Shown: in pieces, positions 1 to 11,200 of the stretch
How positions within the stretch are numbered: the stretch's first letter is position 1
How the letters are laid out: the number at the start of each line of letters is the position of its first letter
From: Pseudoips prasinana
Taxonomy: Eukaryota > Arthropoda > Insecta > Lepidoptera > Nolidae
NCBI GenBank assembly: GCA_951640165.1
Contig: OX621255.1
Location: 6,758,001-6,822,000 of the forward strand
DNA: 64,000 nt
Direction: 5' to 3'
The notes under the pieces: model-generated
Databases searched by the model: none
What the model was told of the DNA's origin: nothing
Seen by the model: only the letters and a program-made list of their open reading frames with translations
Made by a program: the position numbers and the translations under genes

Positions 1-80
<80 letters not shown>
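1..80. repeat. (AT)n microsatellite
   Basis: The window opens in an uninterrupted AT dinucleotide run of about 40 units. Its left limit lies outside the window. Confidence 0.97.
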
Positions 81-82
<2 letters not shown>

Positions 83-259
83 TATTTCAAAAAAGCAGGT
101 TTACTGTTGAAATTTTTTTTATCGATTCTTATCAACCCATTTCAATTTTCCATTGTTTACATGTTGTATTAATGTTGCCAATTTAGGTAGAAAAATAAAA
201 ATATGTTTTGCACACCCTTAACCTATCCAAACCCTTTAATGACACGACATATTTATACA

Positions 260-450
260 ATTAAAAGCACCAACTGAAATAATTTTGTACATGGCGCAAA
301 AGAGGGGCACCGGAGCAACATACCCGCGTTCCCGGGGCTCCTCCCATCAGGCGTCAAGTCCACGGCAGGTAGGTTTAGTCGGTGCGATTCCGACATTCCC
401 ACCCGCAGACACTTTTTGAGGATGGCATGTGTAGGCATTCCCCCTGCCTA
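260..450 (-). repeat. Dispersed repeat family C, copy 1
   Basis: A GC-richer block (gcaccggagcaacatacccg, then a Gly/Arg-rich reading) recurs on the opposite strand at 39825-40140 and in part at 25600-25712. On the minus strand all three share a segment reading KKCLRVGM or similar. This looks like the tail of a transposon reading frame; I cannot name the family. The bordering A-run near 453-463 is on the plus strand. Confidence 0.5.
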
Positions 451-830
451 ATCAAAAAAAAAAAGGGATTTGTTTGGTACGTTTTAGTGGCATTGTATAA
501 TAGACTGGCAAACAAACAAGTGATCACCGCCGCCCACCAGAAGGACCGATAGTGCACTGTCGGCCCAAGAATAGGTTCATTCCTTGAAGGTTGCAATGGC
601 ATATCAGATCGGTAACACAAAGTTATAGAGCACGGTAAAAAGTTAGTTGTGAAACGCACGGTGGTAGACATCCATTTATTCAGAAGATATGAGATATAAT
701 ATGAGAATTTTCACTTCTGACAAGTGGATCTATGGCGAACGTGACGGCAGGCGTTCAAATAATTCTCCAGAATACTCCCCGTGATATATATAGTCCTCCT
801 TATCGATTTCGATAACGGCGACCCTTCGAA
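451..830. other. Intergenic; repeat fragment only
   Basis: It contains an A-run and a short piece (about 520-545, gatcaccgccgcccac) shared with repeat family F at 17880, 45470 and 56905. Nothing else was recognised. Confidence 0.4.
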
Positions 831-831
831 A

Positions 832-930
832 TCACCTTCTTTGGTGTGCCCTTAGATGGCTAGCTAGACCGAACTTAGTTTTAAATACTCGGTCACAACT
901 AGGACAATAAAGTTGGCCTGCCATGTTGTA
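832..930 (-). pseudogene. LINE-tail zinc-finger fragment
   Basis: The minus strand encodes a C2H2-like tail (LYCPSCDRVFKTKFGLASH then LRAHQRR) ending in a stop. C-x2-C-x12-H-x3-H fingers of this kind sit at the C-terminus of some LINE polymerases, where the 'GLASHLR' part is typical (family knowledge from memory). The longer open frame upstream has no recognisable domain. A host zinc-finger exon is less likely, because no splice sites or second finger are visible. Confidence 0.3.
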
Positions 931-1174
931 TGTACACGTATAGGTGGGCTTAGGCTTCTGTTTTTCTTCTCCCCGTGATATATGCTGTACGGAACACATA
1001 GAGACACTATGTCTTTCCGCAGGGCAAGAGGATAGTTTAATTAAAACGTAAGTATTATTGGTGCACAAATCGAATACAATAAGGGCGTTTGCGCACTGAG
1101 GGCGATTTCTATTCTTGGCAACACGATTCTGATGTCTCATGTATACATATATATCAGTAATAATAATGATATCT

Positions 1175-1467
1175 AGTGACATTATTCCCACGCGGCTATC
1201 TGATCCCAAATTAAGCAGAGCTTGTACTATGGAAATCACATAATGATATACCACATTATGTAGTATATCAGTTATCTGATTTCTATAGTACAAGCCCTGA
1301 AGTAGTATATACTACTTATCTTTTGTAAATACATACTTATATAAATAATTACACCCAGACACAGGACAATCAGACATGTTCATGCACACAAATATCTGTC
1401 CTGGGTGGGAATCGAACCCACGATCTGCGGCGTGGAAGCATTTACCAACCACGCTAATTAGCCCATC
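1175..1467 (-). repeat. SINE-A (tRNA-derived), copy 1
   Basis: The reverse complement carries a pol III box B-like GGTTCGATTCC next to CCCACCCAGGACAGATA, followed by the body shared by all SINE-A copies and the tail CAAGCTCTGCTTAGTTTGGG. An internal inverted repeat (about 1219-1294, gcttgtactat...atagtacaagc) interrupts the tail, so this copy is rearranged. Other copies are at 4072, 27510, 33944, 37831 and 41783. Confidence 0.8.
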
Positions 1468-1551
1468 ATCAGTAGCATTATTTTTACAATCTTCTATACA
1501 TCTATACATATAATCTATACATCTAAATAAAATTGGAGTGTCTGTTTGTAA

Positions 1552-1872
1552 TCTATACATATAATAAAATCGTAGGAAAGTCAAAACTGTACATGGAATA
1601 TTTTTTAAAAAGGATACTTGTGCCGTGGACTACAATCGATATCGAAGCCAAAAATATAGTTTTTAGAATTTTTGTCTGTGTGTCTGTTTGTCTGTATGTA
1701 TGTCCGGGCTAAACTCAAAAAGTACAGCATGGATTTACTTCAAATTTTGGATGAATATTACGAAGAGGTCGGGTCAACATATAGGCTACATATTATCACG
1801 CTATCACCTACGGGGGAGGAACTGTGGTAATTTATAAAGTTTAAGGCGGGTAAAACCGCGGGGCACAGCTAG
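1552..1872 (+). mobile_element. Non-autonomous Helitron, copy 1
   Basis: It starts with TC (TCTATACATATAATAAAATC). It ends in a GC-rich hairpin (GCGGGT-aaa-ACCGC), nine bases and CTAG. The insertion lies between A and T, as Helitrons do. At 321 bp with no open frame it depends on rolling-circle replication proteins encoded elsewhere. It carries a TGTCTGTTTGTCTG-rich stretch. Near-identical copies are at 16569-16905 (+) and 57297-57703 (-). Confidence 0.8.
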
Positions 1873-1904
1873 TATTGAAATAATCGTTTTTTACTACATG
1901 TGTA

Positions 1905-2150
1905 AGAATATATATACGGTACATACACCAAATAAAATTTTAACCATTTTTTTCTGTCTGTCTGTCTGTTTGTTCCGGCTAATCTCTGTAATGGCTGGAC
2001 CGATTTTGACGACTTTTATTGGCAGGTAGCTGATGTAATAAGGAGTAACTTAGGCTACGTTTATTAAAAAAATAAACATTTATTTTAGATAAAAACACTA
2101 AATAAACTAATTAACACGCGGATGAAGTCGCGGGCACACCTATTTATTAA
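1905..2150 (+). mobile_element. Helitron-like fragment
   Basis: It has the same layout as the Helitrons here: a CTGTCTGTCTGTCTG stretch, 'cggctaatctctgtaatggc', and a 3' hairpin-like cgcggatgaagtcgcg followed by GGCACACCTA. The last four bases are not the standard CTAG and the 5' end is unclear, so the call is tentative. Confidence 0.4.
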
Positions 2151-2399
2151 TAAATATAGTACGGCTGACATGGTAGTCCCTTTTTGACGAGTTTTCCTTT
2201 GTGCGTTTTTTTCATAATTGTATTCTGTTAAACCCCTCATCAACAAAAGATACCGAACCATATGTATTAGACATGCAAAAACAAATTATCATAGAACAAC
2301 GTTCAGCACTAATACAATTCCAGATAATTGTTACTGAATAAATATTCATAAGAGACACCCTTTTGTAGGAACTATTTCTCAGTAACCCTTTAAGCAAAC
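2151..2399. other. Upstream region of the 2400 gene
   Basis: An AT-rich spacer before the secreted-protein gene. No clear TATA box and no recognisable repeat beyond the Helitron-like end on its left. Confidence 0.3.
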
Positions 2400-3071
2400 A
2401 TGTATCGCCAGCGTCTATTCTTCTTCGTCACAATTTATATTCTTCAAGCTAACTGTATCCCAATTAATAACGAAATAAACTTAAGTAGAAGTACTAATAT
2501 AGAAGCCTTTAAAGATGTACTAATCCAACATTTGATTGTGACAACAGAAAATCTAAAATTAATACTGAATTTGGAAAATGAATATACATACATGCGGCTA
2601 CAAAATGAAGAATTTGCTAACCAAATCACTAACAACAATAACGCAATGAAATTAAATCGACGTGAACATAACAGAGAATACGATGATCAGCCAGTAGAAG
2701 AAAAATCACTAACAACATCAGATAAGTACAATGAAAATCTTCCAGAAATTGAAAAAGAATCAAATGACATAGATCTTAAAGATACCTCAAAATTTATTGA
2801 TAATTCAAGAGATGTTATAGATAGCACGTTTCAAAATCGAATCAATGCCAAATATGATACGCCAATGACTTTTAATATTGCTAATCCTTTTAACCCCAAC
2901 AGAAAAGTATTACTGCCTTTTCAAATTATAAATAATAAAGAAGGAACGAAGCAGAAAAGGCAGTCTGACGGACTTGAATCTCTCATTCCTCAAGGTGATG
3001 GTGATACTCAAGTAGTTATGGGGACTTTTCAAGCCGTAATGAGACCCATGAAACTCCCAAATACAAGTTGA
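2400..3071 (+). CDS. Secreted acidic protein, unknown function
   Basis: A 223-residue single-exon frame. It opens with a classic signal peptide: MYRQR, then a hydrophobic run FFFVTIYILQA ending near residue 20 (NCIP). The mature part is Asn/Glu/Asp/Lys-rich with no domain I recognise. Around residues 181-187 is a dibasic site, KQKR, immediately followed by Gln, leaving a 36-residue C-terminal piece (QSDGLESLIP... to PNTS). Cleavage there would expose an N-terminal Gln able to form pyroglutamate, so a prohormone-like product is conceivable, but there is no amidation signal. The ATG is the first in frame. A canonical poly(A) signal follows 93 bases after the stop. The signal peptide and frame length argue for a real gene; the function is unknown. 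Confidence 0.6.
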   Translation: MYRQRLFFFVTIYILQANCIPINNEINLSRSTNIEAFKDVLIQHLIVTTENLKLILNLENEYTYMRLQNEEFANQITNNNNAMKLNRREHNREYDDQPVEEKSLTTSDKYNENLPEIEKESNDIDLKDTSKFIDNSRDVIDSTFQNRINAKYDTPMTFNIANPFNPNRKVLLPFQIINNKEGTKQKRQSDGLESLIPQGDGDTQVVMGTFQAVMRPMKLPNTS

Positions 3072-3163
3072 CGAGGTGTTCTCAAGAATAATAATAGATA
3101 CATATTTGTAACATGTTTGATATATCATATCCTTGTTACTTGATAATTAAGTATATCTTACGA

Positions 3164-3169
3164 AATAAA
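3164..3169 (+). terminator. Poly(A) signal AATAAA
   Basis: Canonical AATAAA 93 bases downstream of the stop of the 2400-3071 gene, in a run of two overlapping signals (AATAAAATAAAA). Confidence 0.6.
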
Positions 3170-3180
3170 ATAAAATTATG

Positions 3181-4070
3181 GTATGCGGCGGTAATACCAG
3201 ATGAGACCAGCTAGTACATGCAATGGCAGCCGCGGCCTACAATCGTGTGCCTGAGGATGTGAAAAATGCTAGCTCTAAGAACTCGGTGAAATACCGAGAA
3301 AAAAGTGGCTGATTGGACAATCACTGTACTGTTTAAATAACTTAATGAAATCCAATTAATAATGGTATTTTTGTTATTATTTTCGTTATTGTTATAATTA
3401 TTTTTTTTATTTGTGGCTTACTTTTAGTTGGCTGTAATTTTGAAATGACTTCTAACATGATTTCCCTGTATTCGATATTATTTATGTTTCTAGTGCTTGT
3501 ATATTTTTGTTCTTTGACATTATCTGTAATTACTTTAAACTTGGCTTGGCTTGGCTTACTTTTGACATAACATCTTCTGTTATGAATAAATGAATATAAA
3601 TATTCCTTGTTTAAGATATTTGCAAAGCAAAGCAAAGCACACAAATATATTAAATTGCTGGATTTTATAGTTAGCCATATTTTTCGAAATTTTGCTCGAA
3701 AACACTCCGAATTATATAGAAAACACCATCAAGATTATGCAAAAACAAAAAACATAAAATGGATTGCTGCTTTTAACTGCCTCCATAAAGCAGTCAAAAA
3801 GCAGTGAATAGTGATCATCCAATAAAAGATAATGATTGATTTTGAGACAAGTAAATGCTCAAATTGCATAATTATCATCATCACATTGACAATATTTTTG
3901 AAACATGTCAATTATCAAATAATAATATATACGTTACTAAAATTTTGGGAAAATGTTTTGAGACGTGAAAATTTTAAAGCAACATATTTAATGAAACATA
4001 TACAATAAATTTTACAACATAATTTTCTTTTACTTCTATTCTTAAAATATGTACATTGAAGTGTGATAAT
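3181..4070. other. Intergenic, nothing recognised
   Basis: AT-rich, with short simple repeats: TTGGCTTGGCTTGGCTTAC near 3542 and its loose counterpart GCAAAGCAAAGCAAAGCAC near 3622. Short open frames on both strands have no domain and overlap each other. Confidence 0.35.
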
Positions 4071-4071
4071 G

Positions 4072-4312
4072 TGACGGGCCGGTTTGAGTCATTAGTCGTT
4101 TCACACCGCAGGTCGTGAGTTCGATTCCTACCCAGGACAGATATCGGTGTGAATGAACATATCTCTAGGTACTGAGTCTGGGTATAATTATCCATATAAG
4201 TATGTTACAAAAGAAAAGTAATATATGGAGTATATCAGTTATCTAGATTCCATAGTACAAGCACTGCTTAGTTTGGGATCGTCGTGTGTGAATAAAATAT
4301 CATTATATGGTA
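4072..4312 (+). repeat. SINE-A, copy 2
   Basis: Head GACGGGCCGG..., box B-like GAGTTCGATTCC, body 'gagtctgggtataattatcc' and tail 'caagcactgcttagtttggg'. It is a diverged but near-complete copy. Confidence 0.8.
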
Positions 4313-4664
4313 AAAATGCAAATATTTTCATAAATATATTAGTTTATTAAAAGTATTTTTTATCTCTAAAAGCTCTCCACTTACGACTCACCTACGAAGG
4401 TGTAATAGTTATGTATGGAAACATCACTATTGAATTTGCTGTCATTAATCAATTGTTTGTGCCTGCCTTTTATTTAATCTATTTACCAAATAACTAACTT
4501 TTATATTACCATAACGGTGTGTGAACAAATAAACGCAACGTTTTGAATTTGATAATTTTTTTTTCACATTTTATATTTTATATGTAGTCACCCTATGTAC
4601 AATATTGTTAGATCCATCTATGTACAATATCTTTAGATGGATCCAAAGATATCTTTAAATATAC

Positions 4665-4796
4665 AAACGCCAGCACATCAAGCTACCCCAATCTGTCAAA
4701 TTTCCCCAATTGAATGTGCTTATGTGATAAAGTTGAAAATCCATAAGAGAAATTTGACAGATTGGGTTAGGTGTGTGCTGGCCTCTGTACATAAAT
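4665..4796. mobile_element. MITE family M, copy 1
   Basis: Terminal inverted repeats: CGCCAGCACATCAAGCTACC on the left and a diverged match ending GTGTGCTGGCCTCT on the right. The internal part (AATTTGACAGATTGGG and its complement) adds to the fold. Flanks are atac on the left and gtac on the right, consistent with a 4-bp target duplication. Five copies are in the window. Confidence 0.75.
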
Positions 4797-5265
4797 GGAC
4801 TACCTTACTTGAAATATTCTGAAGACTTTACAAAGTTTCTAGAAAATGTCTAGTCTTTGAAGAGATTCTAGATATTGCAGACAAGGCAATATCTAGAAAC
4901 TGCAACTTGCAAAGTTCCTAGATATTGTGCAATCTTCTTCAATTTTTATATAAAAGCTGTTCACCTCCATATCCATTTTTTTTCATATCCTGAACACTAT
5001 TAATAATACGAACCTTTCTAAAATACTTACCTACTTAAGTTTATTCAATTCATACGACTTAGTTGGTAAACAACGTTGTTTGATAAAATCATAAACGCAA
5101 ATAGGAACGAGCCATGCTAATGGTTTAAAGTTGGTAATGGTTATAATCACATATATAAATAAAACGTACTTCAGTTTATTCTACAAATTATACTATTAGT
5201 TATAGTAATTCTTTAGTTCCTATTATTGCATCAAAAATAGTCAGAGTAGCATTAGCTTTTATTAA

Positions 5266-8200
5266 ATGTTTCGTATTTATAATATGGAATGGTCTTCAGA
5301 AAGATGTACTGTCGATGGTACTTTAGGTTATGTGCTCTGGATATCTCGTATATGTGGTTTGGCACCCCTAACATTCGAAAAGGGGTATAAAGGTTGGCGT
5401 ATACGAGAATCAGCAACTTACGATCTGTATGGAAAATTGCTGGCTGTTGTCTCATGTAAGTAACTATCATTATTATTACTATTGATCATAATGAAAACAG
5501 CGAGAATCGAAGCCCTATTCTAATCAACGTTAATCTTAATCAGTAACAATTAGTAATTATTTAGTGAATTAAGATTAGCATCAATTATAATGACAACAGC
5601 AGGGAATGAAGCCCTAATAAAACCAAACCACAATGATCGCTGACTGTAGTCTTATTTAATTCACTTAATACTGACTGATTGTAGCTGATTAAAATTAGCA
5701 ATGGTTGTAATGGTCACAGCAGGAATTGAAGCCCTCTTATTCTAAAATCAAACCAAGATAATCGCTCGTCGTCGTTTTAAGTAATTCACGAAACACTGAC
5801 TAATTGTTGCTGGTTAAGATAAGCATCAATTATAATGACAACAGCAGGGAATGAAGCCCTATTATTCTAAAACCAAACCACAATGATCGCTGGCTGTAGT
5901 CTTCTTTAATTCACGAAACACTGACGGATTGTAGCTGATTAAAATAAGTAATGGTTCTTATGACCACAGCGACACACATTCTAAAATGAAACTTCGGTAA
6001 AAGGGACGGAATAGTCACTTGAAAGCTCCGAAGCTCCGCTTGAAAACCGAAGAAACTTCTTTCCAATTAATAGTATTGTATCCAAAATGACATTTTATAT
6101 CTCTAGCTTCGCACAAAAAAAATATTTTATTTACAAAGCATAAATGCATTTGCATTTATGCTTTGTAAATAAAATATTTTTTTTGTGCATTTGCATTTAT
6201 GCTTATCCAACTTCGCCCTCTTCCAAACTCTCCAGGTGCATTTGGAAGCTTCGCTGTACTCGCAGACATCTTTTTGAACCCTAATACGTCTCTTCGAACA
6301 AATACACACTCCAGTCGCTTAGTATGGATAGCAGATATAGCAACTGTAAATGTTGTGGCAATGGCAGCCGCATTCACGTCAATGAACAGAATGAAGTACC
6401 TAGTTGCATACGTGGCAAATCTTGAGAAGGTAAATAACTGGTTTAAACAAGTTTTCTTTTTTAGTGATTTATTAAATCAAAAATAGGTTAGGTAAAAATT
6501 CAACCATTCAATTGTTTTATTCTTAAGAATAAAACATATTTTTAATACTGTTACGAGATACATCTCAGATTTCTGCAATTTTGCAAATGATGGATTTTAA
6601 ATAAAAATAAGATATAAATGAAAATAACTTAACTTTCATTAAATTCTTTTAGAAATTTGTTGGTGCAAATATGTTATTCTAATTCTAGACTGCTTTCTTC
6701 TGCAACTATTGTAATTAAAATAATTTCTGTTACTGTTTTTATATAACTGATTGCTATACTTCGCAAATGGGACATTAAACGTGAGACACTTATATTGCAT
6801 TTATTTACAGGTTAAGTCAGACCTAGGCATATATAATCAAAGGCAACAAAGTGGAAAAAAATTGGCGTTGATTATGATTTGCTCTATGATCGCCACGGTT
6901 GTATTGATTACCATCGATTTTGGTCATTTCATTACTAAAGTGGTCAACCAAAATGGGAAAGTTAAGTACCTACATACAAAAGTTAAAATGGTTGATTTGT
7001 TTAAGGCCCAGGCTTCAGGCGTAACCATCTCGCTCACACATAAAGATGATTTACATCCTATAATAGCATGCACTTTTTAGGTCAGATGACCTAAACACAT
7101 ATTTAATCTCATAAGAATAATAATAAAAAGCCTTTATTTCCATATCCTTAAAAATTTACATTTCAAATGTTGTTAGTATTTAGTTGTTAGTATTCTGCTT
7201 GTGAATTTAGCGTTAGTACGGGTTAGATCTTATGTTAGATAAGAACCCATCTTCGGGTGAAGGCCTCCTCCAGTCTTTTCCACTCGTCTCTGTCCCAACG
7301 ATTGTTTGGGATCGGTAAGGGATCTCATATGATTATGGGATTAATATTCCAAAATATTTAAAACACGTTTACACTTTTATATATTATATACATTTTTTAA
7401 AATCTTGCATGCAATTTGTTTGTAAACGCATGTTTTGACAAATAAATAATCTTTATCTTATCTGTATCTTTATATTTTGTCTCTTAATATAGGAAAAACA
7501 GATTTCCTTTCTCATTTTGGTGAGTTGGAATCATATTTGCATTTATTTATTATCATCACAACGCCACAACCGATTATGTTTATATCACTTTTTAATATTT
7601 CGCTGACACGAAATAGTCTGGAATAGTTCCATTGGACGACACAGCCTAGCGGTATCCTAAAAGTGCAGCAAAGTTGTTCACATGGGAGGGACTTGGCCGA
7701 TCATATTATCTTAAAAAAAATTAATCATTTAAATGTATCTAAATCTTAATGTATCTAGTCTTGTCTTTTAGAAAGGGGAATACTAGTTCTATTTTTGAAT
7801 GTTAATTTCACTGGATGACTGTTGCACATTCTCATTCAAGTGATGTATATTTATGTCGGAGATTTTGACGGATTTAACTCCGAAACATCGTCGGTGTCCG
7901 CCATCATGCCCGTGGTGAAAAGAATCAGTGCGCACACCCGGCGCCGTCGAGCTCTGTATGCCAACTGTGTCGTGTCGCTAACACACTAATGTCACTTAGA
8001 CAACTGACAGACGTCAAAAACGTCACATGCGACAGTTCATAGACAACCTCGACTCGAACTACTGACTCAGTGAGTAGTGTTTCCAAACGCTAATAGATGG
8101 CGTTACTAGTAAATAAATAGGCCTTTTACTTAATTTCTCCGACACGGCCATTCTGACAACCAACGCGCTCTCGCGTTGTTACTCGCTGACATAATCAACA

Positions 8201-11200
8201 TGAATTACAGCTCTTCAGTTTGGCAAGGAGATAAAGCGTTACAAGCGGCTTTCAATGTTACACAAAGCAAAGCGTAAAGGCCTTCAGCATTTACCACAAA
8301 GCGTAAAAGCTTTCATCATTAGTTAGAGGGCGTACCTCTCACACAATGCAAAGCGTTGAAACTTTCAGCATAAAATGCAAAGCATAGCAAAGCGTTGAAG
8401 CTTTCAGCATAAACTGCAACCCACAGCAAAGCGTTGAAGCTTTCAACATAAACTGCAACACACAGCAAAGCGTTGAAGCTTTCAACATAAACTGCAACAC
8501 ACAGCAAAGCGTTGAAGCTTTCAGCAAAAGTTTAATTACTCGGCAAAGCGTTACAGCTTTCAGCATTGCTCAGAGGCAGCACTTAAAACACGCTGCAAAA
8601 CGTTGCAGCTTTCAGCATCAACCTTGGGTCACGACAGATGAGCCCAACCTTACTGCAAAGCGTGATGGCTTTCAGCAGGACATCAGGACAAAGCGATTAG
8701 GCTTTCAATCCACCCTTCAATAAAGCGTAGTAGCTTTCAGTTTAAATAAAACATTTTATCAATCAGCAATGAACATAATTCTTTTATCAACACAGGTTTA
8801 CGTTCAACAAAACAATGTAATTATCGTTTCAACTCAAACAATGATCATGACTCAATACAGTAATTCAATCCAAATTACTAATTACACCAAATTAAAATAC
8901 CAAATTAATCAATACAATTTGTTCCATAAATAAATAAGACTATTCAGTTATGGGTTCTACAGAATCTAGACATTCTGATAATTCAGGTAAACTAGCTGGA
9001 TATTTACGTAGTCGTTCATGGCACACATATTGGGCCCGTCCCCCAGATACTGGTTCCACCATATAACGCTCATTGGAACACACTTTAGCTATCATGTAAG
9101 GGGCTTTTCTCTATACTCTTACTTACAGTGCAATTCAAAACGAGTTTTACTTCGCCTAAGACAAACTTCCAGGATTCATTTTTATAAGTTTCGGCCACTG
9201 TAAAACAATTTGTTAAGGTGGACATCATTCGCTCCACCTGACCATTAGCTCGGCTAACACCACAAGCAATCTCGTGGAACTCAAATGACCCAACCTCGGC
9301 ATAAATCCTGAAAGTCTTGACCAGTAAAAGACGTACCTTGATCAGAGATAATTCGTTTCGGGGTTCTAAATATGTGGACAAAGCTACGTAGTGCTTCGCA
9401 AGCAGATCGTGATGTTAAATCTTTGACACACATTAATTGACAAAATTTCGTAAAAGCATCTACGATGACTACCACATACTCCTTAGAGGTCTTGCTACAA
9501 GTTCAAAAATGTTGTTCTCCACCCTAGAATATTATAGGTTAGTGCGCAATGCAGCGTCACGAACTCAAAGCACGAAGCTTGCGATAGTCAATTGTCACAA
9601 TCACGAAGCGCGGAGCTTTCAATAGTTAATCGTCATAAGCATAAAGCGCGGAGCTTTCAATGCTCAACCGCCACAAGCACAAAGCGCGGAGCTTCCAATG
9701 CTCAACCACCACAAGCACAAAGCGCGGAGCTGCTTTCAGTGCTCAACTGCTACAAGCACAAAGCGCGGAGCTTTCAATGCTCAACTGCTACAAGCACAAA
9801 GCGCGGAGCTTTCAATGCTCAAGTTTCAGGAACTGGAAGTAGGGTATTTCCCTTGTCACACAATTTATTTCAAATCAACCAGCTTTATTACTCATAATGT
9901 AACACGTAAATGTGTCTTACAATGAACTCCAATAATCATTTTAAACGTTAGAATTTAACTCAACCATCGGCATTAACTACACTGTTATTTCTGACTAGAA
10001 CTGTCAAATTCAAGTTTTTCGTAACATACGTAGGTACTTAACGCGTCCACCAGCTATTGGCTGTTCCTTGTATCTATCGTTGTCATGGACCTCTATTATC
10101 TTACAAGGATTTGAAAACTTTTCACTTCATTTGTTTATTATCAGAATAGAAAAGAATAGAATACTCCCCATTGTACACACTCAAACAGGACAATTACATA
10201 GAAGACAAAGTAAATATCACAATTCGTTAGGGTTCTTTCCGACAAAAACAACGTCTCCTATTTTAAATGGATTTTAACTTTGCTCTTGCCATAACGCACC
10301 TTATCAGCATGAGCTAACTCGTCCAACCTGCATTATGCCTCTCATCTAAGTTTGTAGAGGTTAACCTAACCATATTTTTGGACAAGGGCATTAATTTTGG
10401 ATGGGAACTTTAATTACAACCCATCAACAATTGAAGCGGACTTCTAACTGTTCTTCTAACCATGGTACAATTTAGCGAGATTTGGATTTCACCTGAAGCT
10501 GTCTTCCAGAACCTACGCTCGTGGTTCTCGGTTATAGTGAAGCAATTAATTAAAATAGTTCGGGAAGCTACGCAATATCCTCTCATCACAAATAACGCAG
10601 TATTTCAACTCTAAAGTCTTTCACGTGGTCGCTCACTATTGGTCTCACAAGAAGGCTCAAGGTCACCCAAAGAGCAACGGAGAGTGTCACGCTCGGAGTA
10701 TCCCTGCGCGATCGAATAAAAACGTCGTAATCCGCAGGCGAAACAAAGTAGCCGGGATAAAAATTGTGTCACAAATCAGTAAGTTAGTATTTTAAGTTCA
10801 ATATACCTAGTTTGTACCTAAGTACAACATTTGTATGCCATGTACAATATGGCAAATGCGTGAAACTTAAATGATGAAAACAATAACACCTGTATTCACC
10901 ACATTTATACAAATAAAGATATTATGATTATAACCAAAGAATTGCCAAACCGAAACGGAAGCGGGCGGAGCACACAGCTCCCAACACCGACGGCCGCTAG
11001 ATCAGACAGGCTCCTGACCGGGGACCACGCACCGGAAGACGCAGCGCGGGCAGGCCCCCCACAAGGAGGGCCGACCACTGCGGAGATTCCCGGGGGAGGC
11101 CTCCGTCCAGTAGACGTCTTTCGGCTAACATAATGATGATGAATTATTACTTAAACAGACACGAATCTCTCCACTTGTCAGTAATTGAGAAACGTCTTTA

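Noticed and set aside
3342..3807. Overlapping frames on both strands after the first gene
   Set aside because: Low-complexity Lys/Ile-rich readings without domain, signal peptide or splice context.
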